From Takifugu bimaculatus (taxonomy: Eukaryota; Chordata; Actinopteri; Tetraodontiformes; Tetraodontidae), in assembly GCA_004026145.2 (NCBI GenBank), contig CP034986.1, positions 186,001 to 250,000 of the forward strand: a stretch of DNA of 64,000 bases. Direction: 5' to 3'. This document shows positions 36,001-50,178 of this stretch, piece by piece; positions within the stretch are counted from its first letter, which is position 1; each line of letters starts with the position of its first letter. The notes beneath the pieces were generated by a model that made no database searches, was not told where the DNA came from, and saw only the letters and a list, made by a program, of their open reading frames with translations. A program made the position numbers and the translations under genes.

Positions 36001-38410
36001 CGAGCATCTCTGGGACGCCTTGAAGACGTCCTCGTGGAATCCACTCGCTCATGTTCTGGGACGGAGTCCAGAGTTCAGGGAACAACAAATGCTCCCCTTT
36101 GTCCTCGGGGAACACGGCTCTTTGTGGGAACACAGGAGACCAGAATGAGGTCCTCTGTCTGATGGTGGATTCTTCAGGCGTGTGGTCTGTGTCCGGCCTG
36201 AGGGAAGACCTTGGGGGGGGGGCGTCACGCACTGGAACTGACGGTTCTCACTCCCCAGATGAATGACTGCCTTCTCTGTTCCCTCTTTCTTCGCTCCCTC
36301 CGAACCGGCGGCTGGCCGCGCACAGGGGCATGATGGGAACGTCTGGGGCCAGGCGGCAGCTGTCCCGTCAGAGATCGGGGTCCTTGACTCTCTCAATGAG
36401 GTCTCTTATAGTTCACCAGCAGGTTCTGACCACCCGGCTGCTCCCCAACCACAAAAGACTTGTTTTCCTGCCGCTGACAAACAGGAAACCCACAGAGAAC
36501 CATCATGTGGTCAGCGAGGTGGAGAACATGCTCCTCAAGTCCACCAGGACCAGGGTTCCACCCACTGTACAGAGACAGACATGGATTGTTGTGGAATTTT
36601 CTGCTCTGCTAGATGAGTGCAGAACCGGTTCCACCCTGAGAACCATCTGCTCTGGTCTGTAGGCCCGTAGATGGCAGCTCTTCCTCAGGTTGGTGGACTG
36701 GTTTCATCAGGTTTGGTTTAGTCCAGGTCCATGTGCAGTCATCTCCTGGAGAATGTTCTCCTGTACCCACGTGTTTCACCAGAACCTCCAGGTTCAAACA
36801 CCCACATTTATTATCTAAAAAATCGTTCTGGGCTGGACCTCGTTCTGGGCTGGACCTCTCTGGTCCCCCTAGTCCCGGCAGATCCAGCTGTGTGTCCGAA
36901 CCCGGTCACATGACTAATGAGCGGGGGAAGTAGGCGTGGTATCTGTCTCCGATGTTTGACGGGGTTTCTGTCCTTTCTTGTGTTCCAGGTTATCCTGATC
37001 CTGACCAAGTACTACCATGCTGAATCCACCAAAGTCCTGGAGAGCTCCCTGTGGAGGTATGCCACACCCAGGGCCACACTCAGGGCCACACTCAGGGCCA
37101 CACTCAGGGCCACACTCAGGGCCACCCAGGGCCACACTCAGGGCCACACTCAGGGCCGCTCAGGGCCACACTCAGGGCCACACTCAGGGCCACGCCCAGG
37201 GCCACACTCAGGGCCGCTCAGGGCCACACTCAGGGCCACACTCAGGGCCACGCCCAGGGCCACACTCAGGGCCACGGCCAGGGCCACACTCAGGGCCACA
37301 CCCAGGCATCTGAATGACAAAGGCTTTTAAACAGGAAGTGCTAGCAAAGCCGTCTCTCTGAGGTCCTCCTGTCTTCACGTCCCTGGTCCTGGTCCTGGTC
37401 CTGGTCCTGGTCCTGGTCCTGGTCCTGGTCCTGGACTGGGACTGGGACTGGGACTGGTCCCTGCCAGATGAGGGCAGATGAAGGTGCTGTGGAACCTGCC
37501 AGCGTGAGGAAGCTACAGTCAGAACCCCTCAGATGGTGATGGCGAGGGTGGTGGTGGTGGGGGGGGGGGGTCTGTGGGGAGCAGGAGATTAATCAAGATT
37601 AATCACAGCACAGCTTAAAGGAGCTTTGCTCCAAGTTCCACTTTGTCGTCTCGTTGGAATTTGTTCCTCGTCCACGTTTACGTCCAATAGTGATGACAGA
37701 ATATTGGACGGGAGCAGGTCCTGCTGAGACAGGTCCCATCACCAGGGGAGGAGCCTTGGCCTGTCCCCCTGGACTCCTGCCGCTCGCAAACCCAAGAATA
37801 AAAACGGAAAAAGGCAACAAAAGTGGGAAGCTGAGCTTGGACGCTGAGTCGGCGCGAGCGTGTGTTTGCGGCCCGTCGGCGCGTCACTGTTGTGTGAACG
37901 CGCGCACGTGTTGGTGTGTTCTTGGCGTGTGTGTGGCTACACGCGTGGGAGCCATTTTCTGAGCGAGTCCATCTGCTCGTCCATCTGGAAGACATTAACC
38001 AATCCCTCCATCATGGAGTCTAAACGGGAACAGCTGGAAGACGGATGTGGAGCTTCTGCACTGGCTGAGACACACCTGTAGACGTCCTGTCCTGTCCTGT
38101 CCTGTCCTGTCCTGTCCTGTCCTGTCCTGTCCTGTCCTGTCCTGTCCTGTCCTCCTCCAGCCTTCCTGCTCGCTCTCTCCTCATCTCCAAGGTCAACGGC
38201 TGTCACCAGGGCAACCAGGCTCCCCTCAACGCCACATCACCATGATGGAGGCTGCCGGAGCCAGTTCTGGATCCAACCCACGAGGAGGTCCTACACTGTG
38301 TGTGTGTGTGTGTGTGTGTGGGGGGGGGGGGGTGAGTGAGTGAGTGTGTGTGTGTGTGTGGGGGGGGGGGGGTGAGTGAGTGTGTGTGTGGGGGGGGGGT
38401 GAGTGAGTGA

Positions 38411-38475
<65 letters not shown>

Positions 38476-40701
38476 TGTGTGTGTGGTGACAGTGAATTAG
38501 CTTTTTAAAGAAATATTTCCTTCTCATCATTTCATTTAAACAGAAGCTTCAGATCTGAACTCATCAGATCAGGTTTGAGGGTGAGAGGAAGATCAAAGCT
38601 GGTTGAGTTCTGCAGGATCCTCATGTTCCTCAGCAGAGGAGGACGTTCTCTCTCCTCTGTTCTCTCCTCTCACTTCCTCTCAGGCATAATTAAGGTTCTT
38701 GAGTGGGGTTCTATGTTCTCAACACAGTTCCTGGTGCAGGAATGTTCTTCCACTGGTTCCCTTTTTGAAGCCCACCTTGTTGCCTCAGCGTGCTCCTGGA
38801 ACAAAGGTGGGAGTCGTTTGGGTGGTGGGGGAATGTGATCCGTGTTCGAAATGTTGTCCCCAGCTCATCAGACGCTTGAAGCTCCTTTGATTATTCTAGT
38901 TTTTGCTAATTGATCCTGGTGGGAGATCCTGGTGGGAGATCCTGGTGGGAGATCCTGGTGGGAGGAGCGTGTGGCTACTGGGCTGGATCGGTCCAGGAGT
39001 CTTTCTTCATGAGTCCAGCGGATCTGGTTTGAAGCTGCCGAGCAAAGCTCAGGGGGAGGACAGGAACTCCCTTTAGGAACCTCCCACAGAGGAGGAGGTC
39101 AGCTTTTCTTCTCTGAGGAGAACCGTTCCTGGGAGAGCCTCAGTGAGCGGGAACGCTGCGTCCTGGACGACGGTCCGCTAACAGAGAAGCTTTAGCCAAT
39201 CGCCGCTGAGGCGTGAGCAACCACAGCTGAGCCGTTCCTGCACGTGCTGCCACGCATCCTGAAGCCGCCCCCCCCCCCGACTGGCTCTCACCGTCCTGCC
39301 GCAGACGCCACTTCCTGTCGTTGGATCGGATCGCCGTCCTGATCCTGGTTGCTAACGTGCAAAGTGCAGGAGCTTCGAACCAAAGGCTCCTCTGGTGTCC
39401 CGTTAGCCCTTTGCTTGGCCGTGACGCCTGTTGCTAGCACGTCTGCTTGTTTCCATGGACGCAGCGTCGGCTCAGATGGATTCTGCTGAACACCTCGAAC
39501 GGGTTAATCTGTTAGCGCGTCCCCTGTCGCGACCGCACGACAGCGGGCCTTTTCTGGCCCGAGGTCGTCGTTAGCGCTGAGTATCAACAGAGACGGTGGG
39601 AGGACTCTCAGTAGCATCTTTGCTAGCTCCGCCTGCTGGTTCTGCTCACTCCCTGAGCTTCCGTACCAACCGGACCCACCATCCTGGTCACGCTAAGATG
39701 CTGCTAACTCCAGATCAGTCTGCACTGGTGCTGAAGCTTCATCAGACTTGTCTGCAGGGGTCACAGAGGTCACGGAGGAGGAGGAGGAGACCTCTCGTAT
39801 CTTCACCCAGGCTGACACTGTCGGGTATGAAAGCGCAACGTTAGCAGCAACGTTGGTGCTGCTGAATTGGAGATTGTTGGACCAAAATCTGAGAAAAAAA
39901 ACTCCACGAGCCGATGAGCTGTAAAGGTTGATAATGTAAAACTCCGTGAACTTTACTGGAAACCAGTGATTCGTCCCGGAGCAGCAGTGAAACACTCGGG
40001 ACGCCGACGAGCAGGTCACATGACACATCTGATCCAATCACGTCATCAGGAGCTGGCAGCAGCCAACGAGCCTCAAGTTCCCGCCCACTCTTCTTCCACG
40101 TTTGCTCGCTCGCGCACAGGAAGCAACCGTGATTGGATGTGACGGCAGGAGAAACAGCTTAGCGTCCGTTTATCACATGACACGGGGGCTGGGGGCCGGC
40201 GGTGGCGGCGGCGGCGGCGGCGGCGGCCACACGCTGAGCACGGAGGCAACAAGTTCCTCCATCGGTGATTGGCTCTTTCTGTCTGCTTTCAGGTCAGCTG
40301 ACTATGGCTCCACCTACACCAAAGTCAACCTGCTGCCAGGAACCACCATCGTGGTCACCAGCTTCTACATCTGCCCGACCAATAAGAAGAAGGTAAGAGG
40401 GAAGCGTTGGCTGCGTCACCGTGGATACGGGCCTGCGGCCGGCACACGTCCTCCCACGTCCTCGCCCCTCCCTCCACCTCCTCTCTCCTTCGCCTCACCC
40501 GCCCCTCATTAACCTCCCTCTTCAAATGTCGCGTTATGTCGGCGACCGTCATGTGACCGTCCCACGCGTGGCGCAGTTCCTCGGTAGGCTGCACAAATCT
40601 GACAGCTGATAGGCTGGAAGCAGAGGGGGCGGAGCCAGGGAGCAACACTCAGACACGACCTCATTCCAAACCACGGAGGTCCGTCCAGCCACAGGGCTCC
40701 T

Positions 40702-40743
<42 letters not shown>

Positions 40744-40898
40744 ACACACACACACACACCCACACACACACAGTGTCCACTAACATTTAATGGCACGCCA
40801 GTGGAGTCACTTTAAGTTCCCTCAGGGACGGAGAGAAGGACGGGTGAAAAGAGCGAGTGTTGAGAGAGAAGGATGAATACACACCTGCAGGCCCACGC

Positions 40899-40950
<52 letters not shown>

Positions 40951-41075
40951 CACATTCAAACACACACTTGATCTCTCTGGTCAGCGATCGCAGGGAAGGG
41001 GCGGGGCTTCTGTATGAGGGGCTGCTGGAATAAATGGGGCTGAGTGAGAGCTGCGTCTTCAGACAGGATCACCCC

Positions 41076-41114
<39 letters not shown>

Positions 41115-44100
41115 ATGCCTCCATTACAGAGGGGCTGCCAAGAACCCTCCACACACTGGACAGTCCATAAAGCTGTAAACACAATCAGAGCTCCAGCAGG
41201 TTCGGATTTCAGGGACCAGCGGAGGTCAGGCTGTCCAGTCTGAGCTCAACATAAACTCAGCATCGCTCTTTAGTTCGTTAGCTTAGCTGCTGATAATGGC
41301 GGTCAGACAATCATGGAGAAGATGATGATGATAAGGAAGATGATGAAGCTGCTGCCAGTGGCGAGGTGGCGGTGATGATGATGATGTTTTGCTGAGAACA
41401 CTGAGATAATCAGATCTCAGATCAGATCAGATTCTGGTTAGAAGGTTTAGCTTGTTGGTGTCACAAGTTTTTGGTTGGAGGAATGTCAGCGCTACAGCAG
41501 AAGCTACGGCTATGCTAACGTATCGCCCACGTAGCTTCTCCTATCATGTAGTCCGTCATTTCACAAATGTGGGAGTTGCCTTCCAGAAACAAAAGAACAT
41601 GCTAACGGACATAGAGGAGCTAGCTAGGAGAATCAGTGATAAAAACCTGGTCTTGGGCTGATAAGAACCGACTGACAGTCAGCGATTTAAGCAATTATAT
41701 TTGGTGGCGTGTCGCCGGGGGTGGTTCCACTGCAGAGGTCATGATCTAGCCTGTTGTGTCGGCAGTAGAACCTCTGAGCACGCCGACATTTCTAAAAGCT
41801 TCAGGAAGATGAATTATTAAAAGAGCTGTTCTACAGTTGCTCCGAGGTCTTCATCCCGTTGACGTTCCTGCACTCAGGCAGAGGATCTTTGCAGGTCCAG
41901 GTCCCGGCCTTCAGCCTCTCTCTGACCGGACCGATGTGGAACGTTACCTTCTGAAGTTGTGGCCTGAGGTTCTAACGGTGTTGTTGTGTCGCGCCTGAAG
42001 TCTTTGAAGAAGTTTAACGTTTCTTTGTTTAATATTATATTATTTATTTTAACATTTGTTTAAAAATCATTTTGATGCTAAAGTTCATTTGGGTGGTGCT
42101 GAAACAGCTGAAGCGGAGGCGCGCGAATTAGCACGATGCGTTAGCTTGACCTTCCTCCTTTAAATATGTGTGTTGCTAACGTACTGTTGAGTCATCAGCA
42201 ACATTAACACAGCAGCTGGGACCAGTAGAAGCTAAGCTAACAGACCCAAAAACAAACCGGCAGAAAAAACTGCCTGGATGCTAATCAGACCGCCGTGTTC
42301 AGGAATTCATGTATGTGATTTTAATCACGCCTGCTGTGACTGGGGGCAGAATATGGCAGGAAGTCAAAGGCTGGCACCGTAGCTAAAGTGAGAGCAGTAG
42401 TACAGCGACAGTGCGCTACCTCAGAACCATGGGGGATCGGGCCGATGACAGATTGGTGTTTCCACCTCCTGAAAGCGTCCCTCCGTCCCAGAGTGGACCT
42501 GGAGACGTTCCCTGCACCTGTGCGTCTCAGACCCCGCTAATGCTGTTAGCTTAGCCTTTCACTGCCCACTCTCATTCTCAAACACACACACACACACACA
42601 CACAGAGTTCTTTGTGTCTTTTCCCCTCTGCACCTCAGCTGGATCGTGTGAAGGAGGAGGGGGAGAAGAATGGAGGGAGGAAGGTGGTGGGAGAGGTGAT
42701 GAAAGCCTGGATGGAAACTGGAAAATTGATTTCTTTTCTTCTTCTGGGGTTCTTGTGCGAGCTGCATGAATATAAATGGGTGAATTCTGCAGGTGATGGT
42801 CGCTGTGACAGTCGGGGGCAGACAGGAAGTAGTCGGAGCGCTGCTCTGGAGCACCCTGGCAGGGCTGGAGAGCAGGGACCTTCATCCCCTCTGTCCTTCT
42901 ACAGAGATGGATCCACCCGACAGGTTCTTGGGGTTGATCCCCACCCCCCCTCCAGTGACCCACTAAAGCTTTTAAGCCCCCAGTTTACCAGGCGGCGGCT
43001 GTCTGGTTCAGTCGTCTCATCGGGCTCCGTCACTTTTGACAGATGTTCCACTGGCGTTTCTGCCGGACCGGAGGATTCTGAGGTCTGCAGACCACACGGA
43101 GCTGCTGCTCCTCTGGCAGGATGGAGGGATGATGGATGATGCAATGAAGGAAGAATAAACACATGGCGGAGGAGGCAGACGGAGCACGCTGCCACAGAAA
43201 CGTTACCTTCGCCATCATGAGCTCGTTGTGAGGGAGATTGATGGAGGCGAGCTGGAAGAATCGGGTTCCAGGGAGGCGGCGGAGCTGCAGCTGTGGCGGA
43301 GCAGCGCAGGAGAGCAGCAGCCTCATTACTCTGCTTAAACTTCAGCCGCTGAAGCTCAGCTCATTTGTTTCCTGGCGGTTTAAACGGCGTCTCAGAGGTT
43401 CTGATCTCTGCGCCTCCGCAGCGATAATTGAATCAGATGATAAACAGCACCAGACATTGTGTGTGTGAGTGTGTGTGAGTGTGTGTGTGGGTGTGTGAGT
43501 GTGTGTGTGTGTGTGTGCTGGGCAGAGTCTCATTCCCTGGAGACTGAAAAGGTTTGAACATGAATTAACATATAGGCAGCTCATCTCGCTTTCTTCCGCC
43601 CAGCTGGGTCTGAGTTTGTGGAGATGACCAGCTCCTCCAGCTCCTTCAGCTCCTCCAGCTCCTTGAGCTCCTTGAGCTCCTCCAGCTCCTCCAGCTCCTT
43701 CAGCTCCTCCAGCTCCTTCAGCTCCTCCAGCTCCTCCAGCTCCTCCAGCTCCTCCAGCTCCTTGAGCTCCTCCAGCTCCTCCAGCTCCTCCAGCTCCTTC
43801 AGCTCCTCCATCTCCTCCAGGTCATCCAGCTCCTTGAGCTCCTTGAGCTCCTCCAGCTCCTCCAGCTCCTTGAGCTCCTCCAGCTCCTTGAGCTCCTCCA
43901 GCTCCTCCAGCTCCTTGAGCTCCTCCAGCTCCTCCAGCTGCTCCTGCTCCTCCAGCTCCTTGAGCTCCTCCAGCTCCTTGAGCTCCTCCAGCTCCTCCAG
44001 CTCCTTGAGCTCCTCCAGCTCCTCCAGCTCCTTGAGCTCCTGCAGCTCCTTGAGCTCCTCCAGCGCCTCCAGCTCCTTGAGCTCCTCCAGCTCCTCCATC

Positions 44101-47100
44101 TTCTGTCCCCCCTCTAAAGACCACATTTCTGTTCATGATGTGTGAGTAGAAACACAGCAGCAGAGGAGCAGCTGCTGGTTGGGGTCTGTGGTCCTGGAGC
44201 TGCTGAGGCCCCTCAGCAGACCACCAGCTGACTCATGGTCACGCTCGCTGCGTGTGCAGTGCTACACACATGCTAACAGGGCTAGGCTAACAGGGCTAGG
44301 CTAACAGGGCTACGCCGGCTTTCATTCCTTGTTTGAGTGCAGTAAAGATGAGCTGCAGATACACAAACGCTCACTGTGGTCAAGGTTTCCCTGAAGCCCC
44401 GCCCACTCGTTTGCCTCCAGTGCTGCGAGGCCGTGTCACCTGTGGAAGCCGCTGACACGCTCCCGGATTAGCACCCAGCCGGTGTTGACACGTGCGTCCA
44501 CGAAGCTTCTCATCAGGCAGTGTGTTGGACGCCTCCCCAGCTCCGCTGTTTCTGCCCTTTGATGTCAGCATCAGGTCCACGTCCCTGAACCGTGCCCACA
44601 CGACTCGACTGGGAGCTGCTTTAGCCTCACGTTAGCCTCCGTGTTTGGACACAAACAGCAGGAGGCCCATTTAACGACGCTGAGCACCAAGTGTGTGTTT
44701 TCGTGTGTGTGTGTGTGTGTGTGTGAATAACAGCAGCTTTTTAATGGTGTCGGGTCCGATCGGTGAGTGTGAACAACAGAGGGATTCGACCAACAAACTG
44801 GCAACAGAGCAGCTCACGCTTGTTTTCCCGAACTTCCAGCTTCCCGTGGGCTCCCGTATGTCAGCAGGCGCTGGCGACCCCACGCCGTGCACGCCAGATT
44901 GGTTACGTTAGCAACGCTAACCCTTTAACAAAGTCAACATGTGCGATTGTCTGTTGTCACGTCAGCCGACTGGAGGCGGCGTTGACGCACTCTCGCCAGA
45001 TATTCCCGCTAAAGTTTGGAATGCTACTGACGGCCTCAGACGTCTGTCAGAGGGGTGGGACGCTGAGACGGACAAGCGGGATGCAGCTGTAGAACATGAC
45101 GGAACGCCGTTGAAGAGCGCTCATTAGGCCGAACCCACGCAGCCTTAATTATTTCTGTTTTGAGCCGCTCGCTCTGACTCCCGATGTGCTTCTCAGCAGC
45201 TCATGTGTGTTTTCTCTGGTGAAAAGGTCACCGCTTCCCAATTAAAGCCATTCTCCCGACGCACGGCCGCCTGCCTGGAGGCACGTTCCAACCGGAGCGC
45301 CCCTCCCCCAGCCGGGAACTGTGTCCGCTTTGTTCTGGGAACATTTTCGCTAACAGCAACCAAAAGGAGAATTCTTACACAGTTTCAGCGTTATTGCTGC
45401 TGGAAACACTTTGGCTGTGTCGCCATGGTAACGCTGCAGTGGCGCTCCGAGGATGAACCTAAACATCTACATATTAAAGCCAGATTATGAGATCAAAGCA
45501 CAGTCAATCTCTGCTTTCGCTTTGATCCCAAGTCATTTATGGGAGAAATTTCGGTTGTTTTTTTCCATCAGTTTCCTGCCTGCTGTGGCTCCGCTGCTGA
45601 TCAATAACTGATCGGCTGATGGTCCTCACATCCGACGGCGTCCGTTGGAGCGTGTGGCTGCATAAGCAGACCTGAATCTTAGAGCGAACATTTAAAAGTC
45701 TGTCCTCAGGACGCCGCCAACGCTGTTGGCTTCAAACCGTGAAAATAAACTAGCAACAGTTGAAGTACGCGCAGATATGCTGGTGACCTGCAGCTCCGTC
45801 CTCCCTCACTCAGGTCACATGACTCATTTTCATGTATTTACATTTGATTAGTCGCTCTGCTGTCTCACTATATCAGTTAATCATGGATAATTAACTCCTG
45901 TGTAATTAACGCTTTGCACGGCTCCGCCCACCTGCGCCACAGGCTGCGAAGTGATTGGTGGGGGCGTGCCTGTTGGGGTCAGGTGGTTATTCATGTAGCT
46001 CTGGACCTTCAGAGTCATGACGCAGCAGCATTTAGCTAGTTTCCACGGTGATGAGTTATGGAACCCTCAGCAGAACTCTTTGAGAGAGGTTCTGTACAGG
46101 TGGCACCCACAGCTACGTTGCTACGTCTTGTTCTCATTAGAGAAACCCTGCGGAAGTTCGAACAAACAACATTCTCCTCAAACTCCAGAGCAACAGCAGG
46201 AACTTGAGGAAGAAAAGGAAACATAAGCTAAGAAATGACCAAAGAGGAAGAAATGGAACCAGGAACTGTTGGCTGTTAGCACGCCGAGGCAGTCGCTATT
46301 CAGGCGGGGTTAGCATGTCAGCTAAACTAATGTTAAACATTAGGAGAAGATGCTCAGATGTCATCTGAGGAGACATAATCCCGACTGTAGACGATCAAAT
46401 CCATCTAAGACGGAGTTTTCAGGCCCACCTAAGCTAGGCTAGCATCAAATCTCAGATGAGTACTGGCTGAAGACCACGTAACTCAGATCACATCAGATTA
46501 AATTAGACCAGATTAGGTTTCTATGCCTTCTCTCATTTTAATGAGGAACACTCAGGGTGAGCACTCAGGTGTGACACGTGTAACCACTCTGCTTTCACCT
46601 CCTGGTAGCAGGGCAGGAAGACAAGGTGTCATCCGAGAGCCATAAATGTAGAGATGATTTAGGTCTAAACCGCTTGGAGTCGTGACAGGAAGTGAGGAAG
46701 CGTGTTCCCTTCATCTTTCAGCTGTGAGGAACATCAACACTTTGGTGTGGGCTTTTGAGGCCAAGTGGAGGTCGTGTTCTCCTCAATATTTCAGCAGAAG
46801 CGAACGTCTGAGTGCTAAAGTGTCAGGAGGAGAGGCAGAGGAAGGAGGCTGAAGGTGAAGCCGATGCTGACCTCCACCTGAACTGTCCAAGCTAAGCCCT
46901 TTCCCTGTATCCATGACAACAAACCAATCCATTTCAGGAGGATTCACCTCTTCTAGCAGGCAGAACCTCATAAATCATCAATGTTTTCCTTGTTGGTGTC
47001 GCTGTTTTATATTATTATTGTCATTATTGGTGTGATCATTGTTGTGGTCTCATGCAGCTGATTCTCACCCCTCTGGCCACGCCTCTTCAAACCTTCAGGG

Positions 47101-49859
47101 TCAGGTTGAAGAGAGCGCTGCTGATAAAAAGAGAGAGAAAGGTCAAAAGCTCAGTTTTATTGAGGAAAAAAAAAAGAAAACCCGTAATGGCAGAACTCAC
47201 AGATAGAAAAAAGAGAGCTTCTTTATTCCTCCTATAGCTTCTGTACAAACCTGGAGGGCTTCCTACAGCTCTGTCACACACACACATGCACACACACACG
47301 CACACACACACACACACACATGCAGGACTGTAGCAGCACGAGAAGATAAATTTCACAGCCACAGCGACACAGTAATCACTGACTCCAGAAGTGACACTTT
47401 CATCTCTGCTAATTACCTAATAAATTACTGATAAAATATTGACTGTGTGTGTGTGTATGTGTGTGTGTACATGAGGGTCTATTTGTGTCTTTTATCCACT
47501 TATTTATTTCAAATCTTAATTGTTGAGAATTTCAGATTTTTAAATTCTGAGACTGAAGAGACGAGAATATTTTGAGAACAGTTTGAGGAGATGATGGTGA
47601 TGATGATGATGCTGATGGTGATGATGATGATGCTGATGGTGATGATGATGATGATGATGGTGATGATAATGATGACGGTGATGATGGTGATGATGATGGT
47701 GATGATGATAATGATGATGGTGATGATGATGATGATGCTGATGGTGATGATGATGTTGCTGATGGTGATGATGATGTTGCTGGTGATGATGATGACGGTG
47801 ATGATGATGTTGCTGGTGATGATGATGATGATGGTGATGCTGATGATGATGGTGATGATGGTGATGATGGTGATGGTGATGATGATGATGACGGTGATGA
47901 TGATGATGATGATAATGATGATGCTGATGCTGATGCTGATGATGACGGTGATGATGGTGATGGTGATGATGATGATGACGGTGATGATGATGGTGATGAT
48001 AATGATGATGGTGATGATGATGGTGATGATAATGATGATGGTGATGATGATAATGATGATGGTGATGATGATGATAATGATGCTGATGGTGATGATGATG
48101 TTACTGATGGTGATGATGATGATGATGGTGATGATGGTGATGATGGTGATGATGATGATGACGGTGATGATGGTGATGATGGTGATGATGATGATGATGA
48201 TGATGATGATAATGATGATGGTGATGATGATGATAATGATGCTGATGGTGATGATGATGTTACTGATGGTGATGATGATGATGATGGTGATGATGGTGAT
48301 GATGATGATGACGGTGATGATGGTGATGATGGTGATGGTGATGATGATGATGATGATGATGGTGATGACGATGACGATGACGATGATGATGATGATGATG
48401 ATGATGATGACAGTATAGGAAGGGCTCCCTCATCTTATTGAGTCAGTGTTCTTCCAACAGAAGAATCAACCATCTCAGTCCTCATGATGCTCCTGATGTG
48501 GTTCTGACTGGTGCTGAGGTGGAACATGAGTCAGTGTTCCCTCAGAACCTGCTCCTGTCAGACTTCTTTGATAACGTTAGAACCGTCAGAACGCTGCAGC
48601 TCAGTTTCAGGACGTGACCCCAGCGTTGACCCCCCATGTGTCTACAGAGAGCAGCGTGACCCAACAAGCCCTGCTGACCACAGCTGAAGCTCCACCAGCC
48701 TCGTGAATCACACGTGATCCCGTTTTCCTCCACTATTGCTTCACTATCGCCTCAAGCAGACGCTCCAAGCTGCTGGGTTCCTTTCTTCCGCTCCTTCAGC
48801 AGCATCGTAATTATTTCGCTGTTGAAAAATAAAACCTAATTCATGAACACTAATAATTATATAATATTCCTTGAAATCCAGTGGAGAATCTTTTGAATCT
48901 CACGTATCGTGCAGCTGTGGCGGCCTCGGTCTGCAGTTGGATGGAGAAGGTGTCAGGGGCCTTAAGGATCCACGCTGATGCTGGACAACGTGTCCTTCTG
49001 CAGGTCATATCTCACAGACATTTCGCTAATACGTTCGGTTGTCATTAAAGAATGAGGGTAAATATACAGTCTCACAAACAAGCTCTGATGTAGCTTCTTT
49101 CATCGATTCCAACATCTTTCACCACAAACCATATTAGTTGTCCACCACAACCTACTGGTTTGCCCCCCCAACACCCTTATGCTATGCTAATAGCAGCATA
49201 GCTCATGAGAACCTTGTTGGTCCGTCTGACGTAAAGACGTTGCTTCTTCATCAGTCGGTCTGCAGAAATCGAATAGATGCACCATCGATATTGCGAAAGG
49301 TAAATAAAGCTGATCCAAAATCGGTGATGTTTTTCATGCTGGTTCTTCTAGAACTCTGCTGCGAGATGATGATGCTGGTGTTGACAATGATGGTGGTGAA
49401 GGTGAGGTTGATGAAGATGATGGCGATAATGATTATGATGGTGGAGGAACGATGATGACGTGTTTCATTTGGGGTTTGCGAGTACTTTATCGCGTTCAGG
49501 ATCACGGTGGTGGTGCTGGAGCCTGTCCTACACAGGGGCAAAGGCGGCGTACACCCCCGAATCAGCATTTAGGGTTCCATATCTTGCTCAAGGGGTCCTC
49601 AGCTGATGATGAAGATGGTAGCGTTAAATACGCTGAAGAATGTGCTGTGAGAGTGATGTTGATCGTGATGTGAAGAATGATGGAGATGGTGGTGTGATGA
49701 TGATGACGACGATGATGATACTGATATCGAAGATGCTGTGACATTGAAGTTGGTGGTGAGTAGGAGGGTGATTAGGATGATGATGATGATGATGATGATG
49801 AGGATGATGATGAGGATGAACATGATGGTGTGGAACTGCTGATCGTGATGATGCTGAAT

Positions 49860-49904
<45 letters not shown>

Positions 49905-50001
49905 CTGAATATGATGATGATGATGATGATGATAATGATGTTGGTGGTACTGTGATGATGATGATGGTGAGGATAATGATGGTACCATGATGATGGTATT
50001 G

Positions 50002-50038
<37 letters not shown>

Positions 50039-50145
50039 AATAGTGAGGGTGATGATGGTACCATGATGATGATGATGAGGAGGATTAGGATGAGGATGAG
50101 GATGAACATGATGGTGTGGAACTGCTGATCGTGATGATGCTGAAT

Positions 50146-50178
<33 letters not shown>

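Larger units (their letters stand above)
22150..36988 (+). other. sorcs2 intron 1 (14.8 kb)
   Basis: It runs from donor GTGAGT at 22150 to acceptor TTCCAG at 36988. It is full of GT/CA microsatellites and small tandem repeats, plus the 24-bp array at 25001-26668. No other recognisable gene is seen, although a minus-strand exon candidate around the array is reported separately. I see no regulatory element I can name. Confidence 0.8.

Noticed and set aside
37017..37330. Gly/His/Pro-rich frames after sorcs2 exon 2
   Set aside because: Product of the 12-bp intronic array; exon 2 ends at a good GT donor at 37056.
43581..44126. 181-codon Glu/Leu coiled-coil-like frame
   Set aside because: Entirely repeat; sits in an intron on the opposite strand without recognisable exon borders or unique sequence.
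47589..48418. 275-codon Met/Val/Ile frame
   Set aside because: Pure GAT-type trinucleotide repeat with no protein-like composition or splice context.
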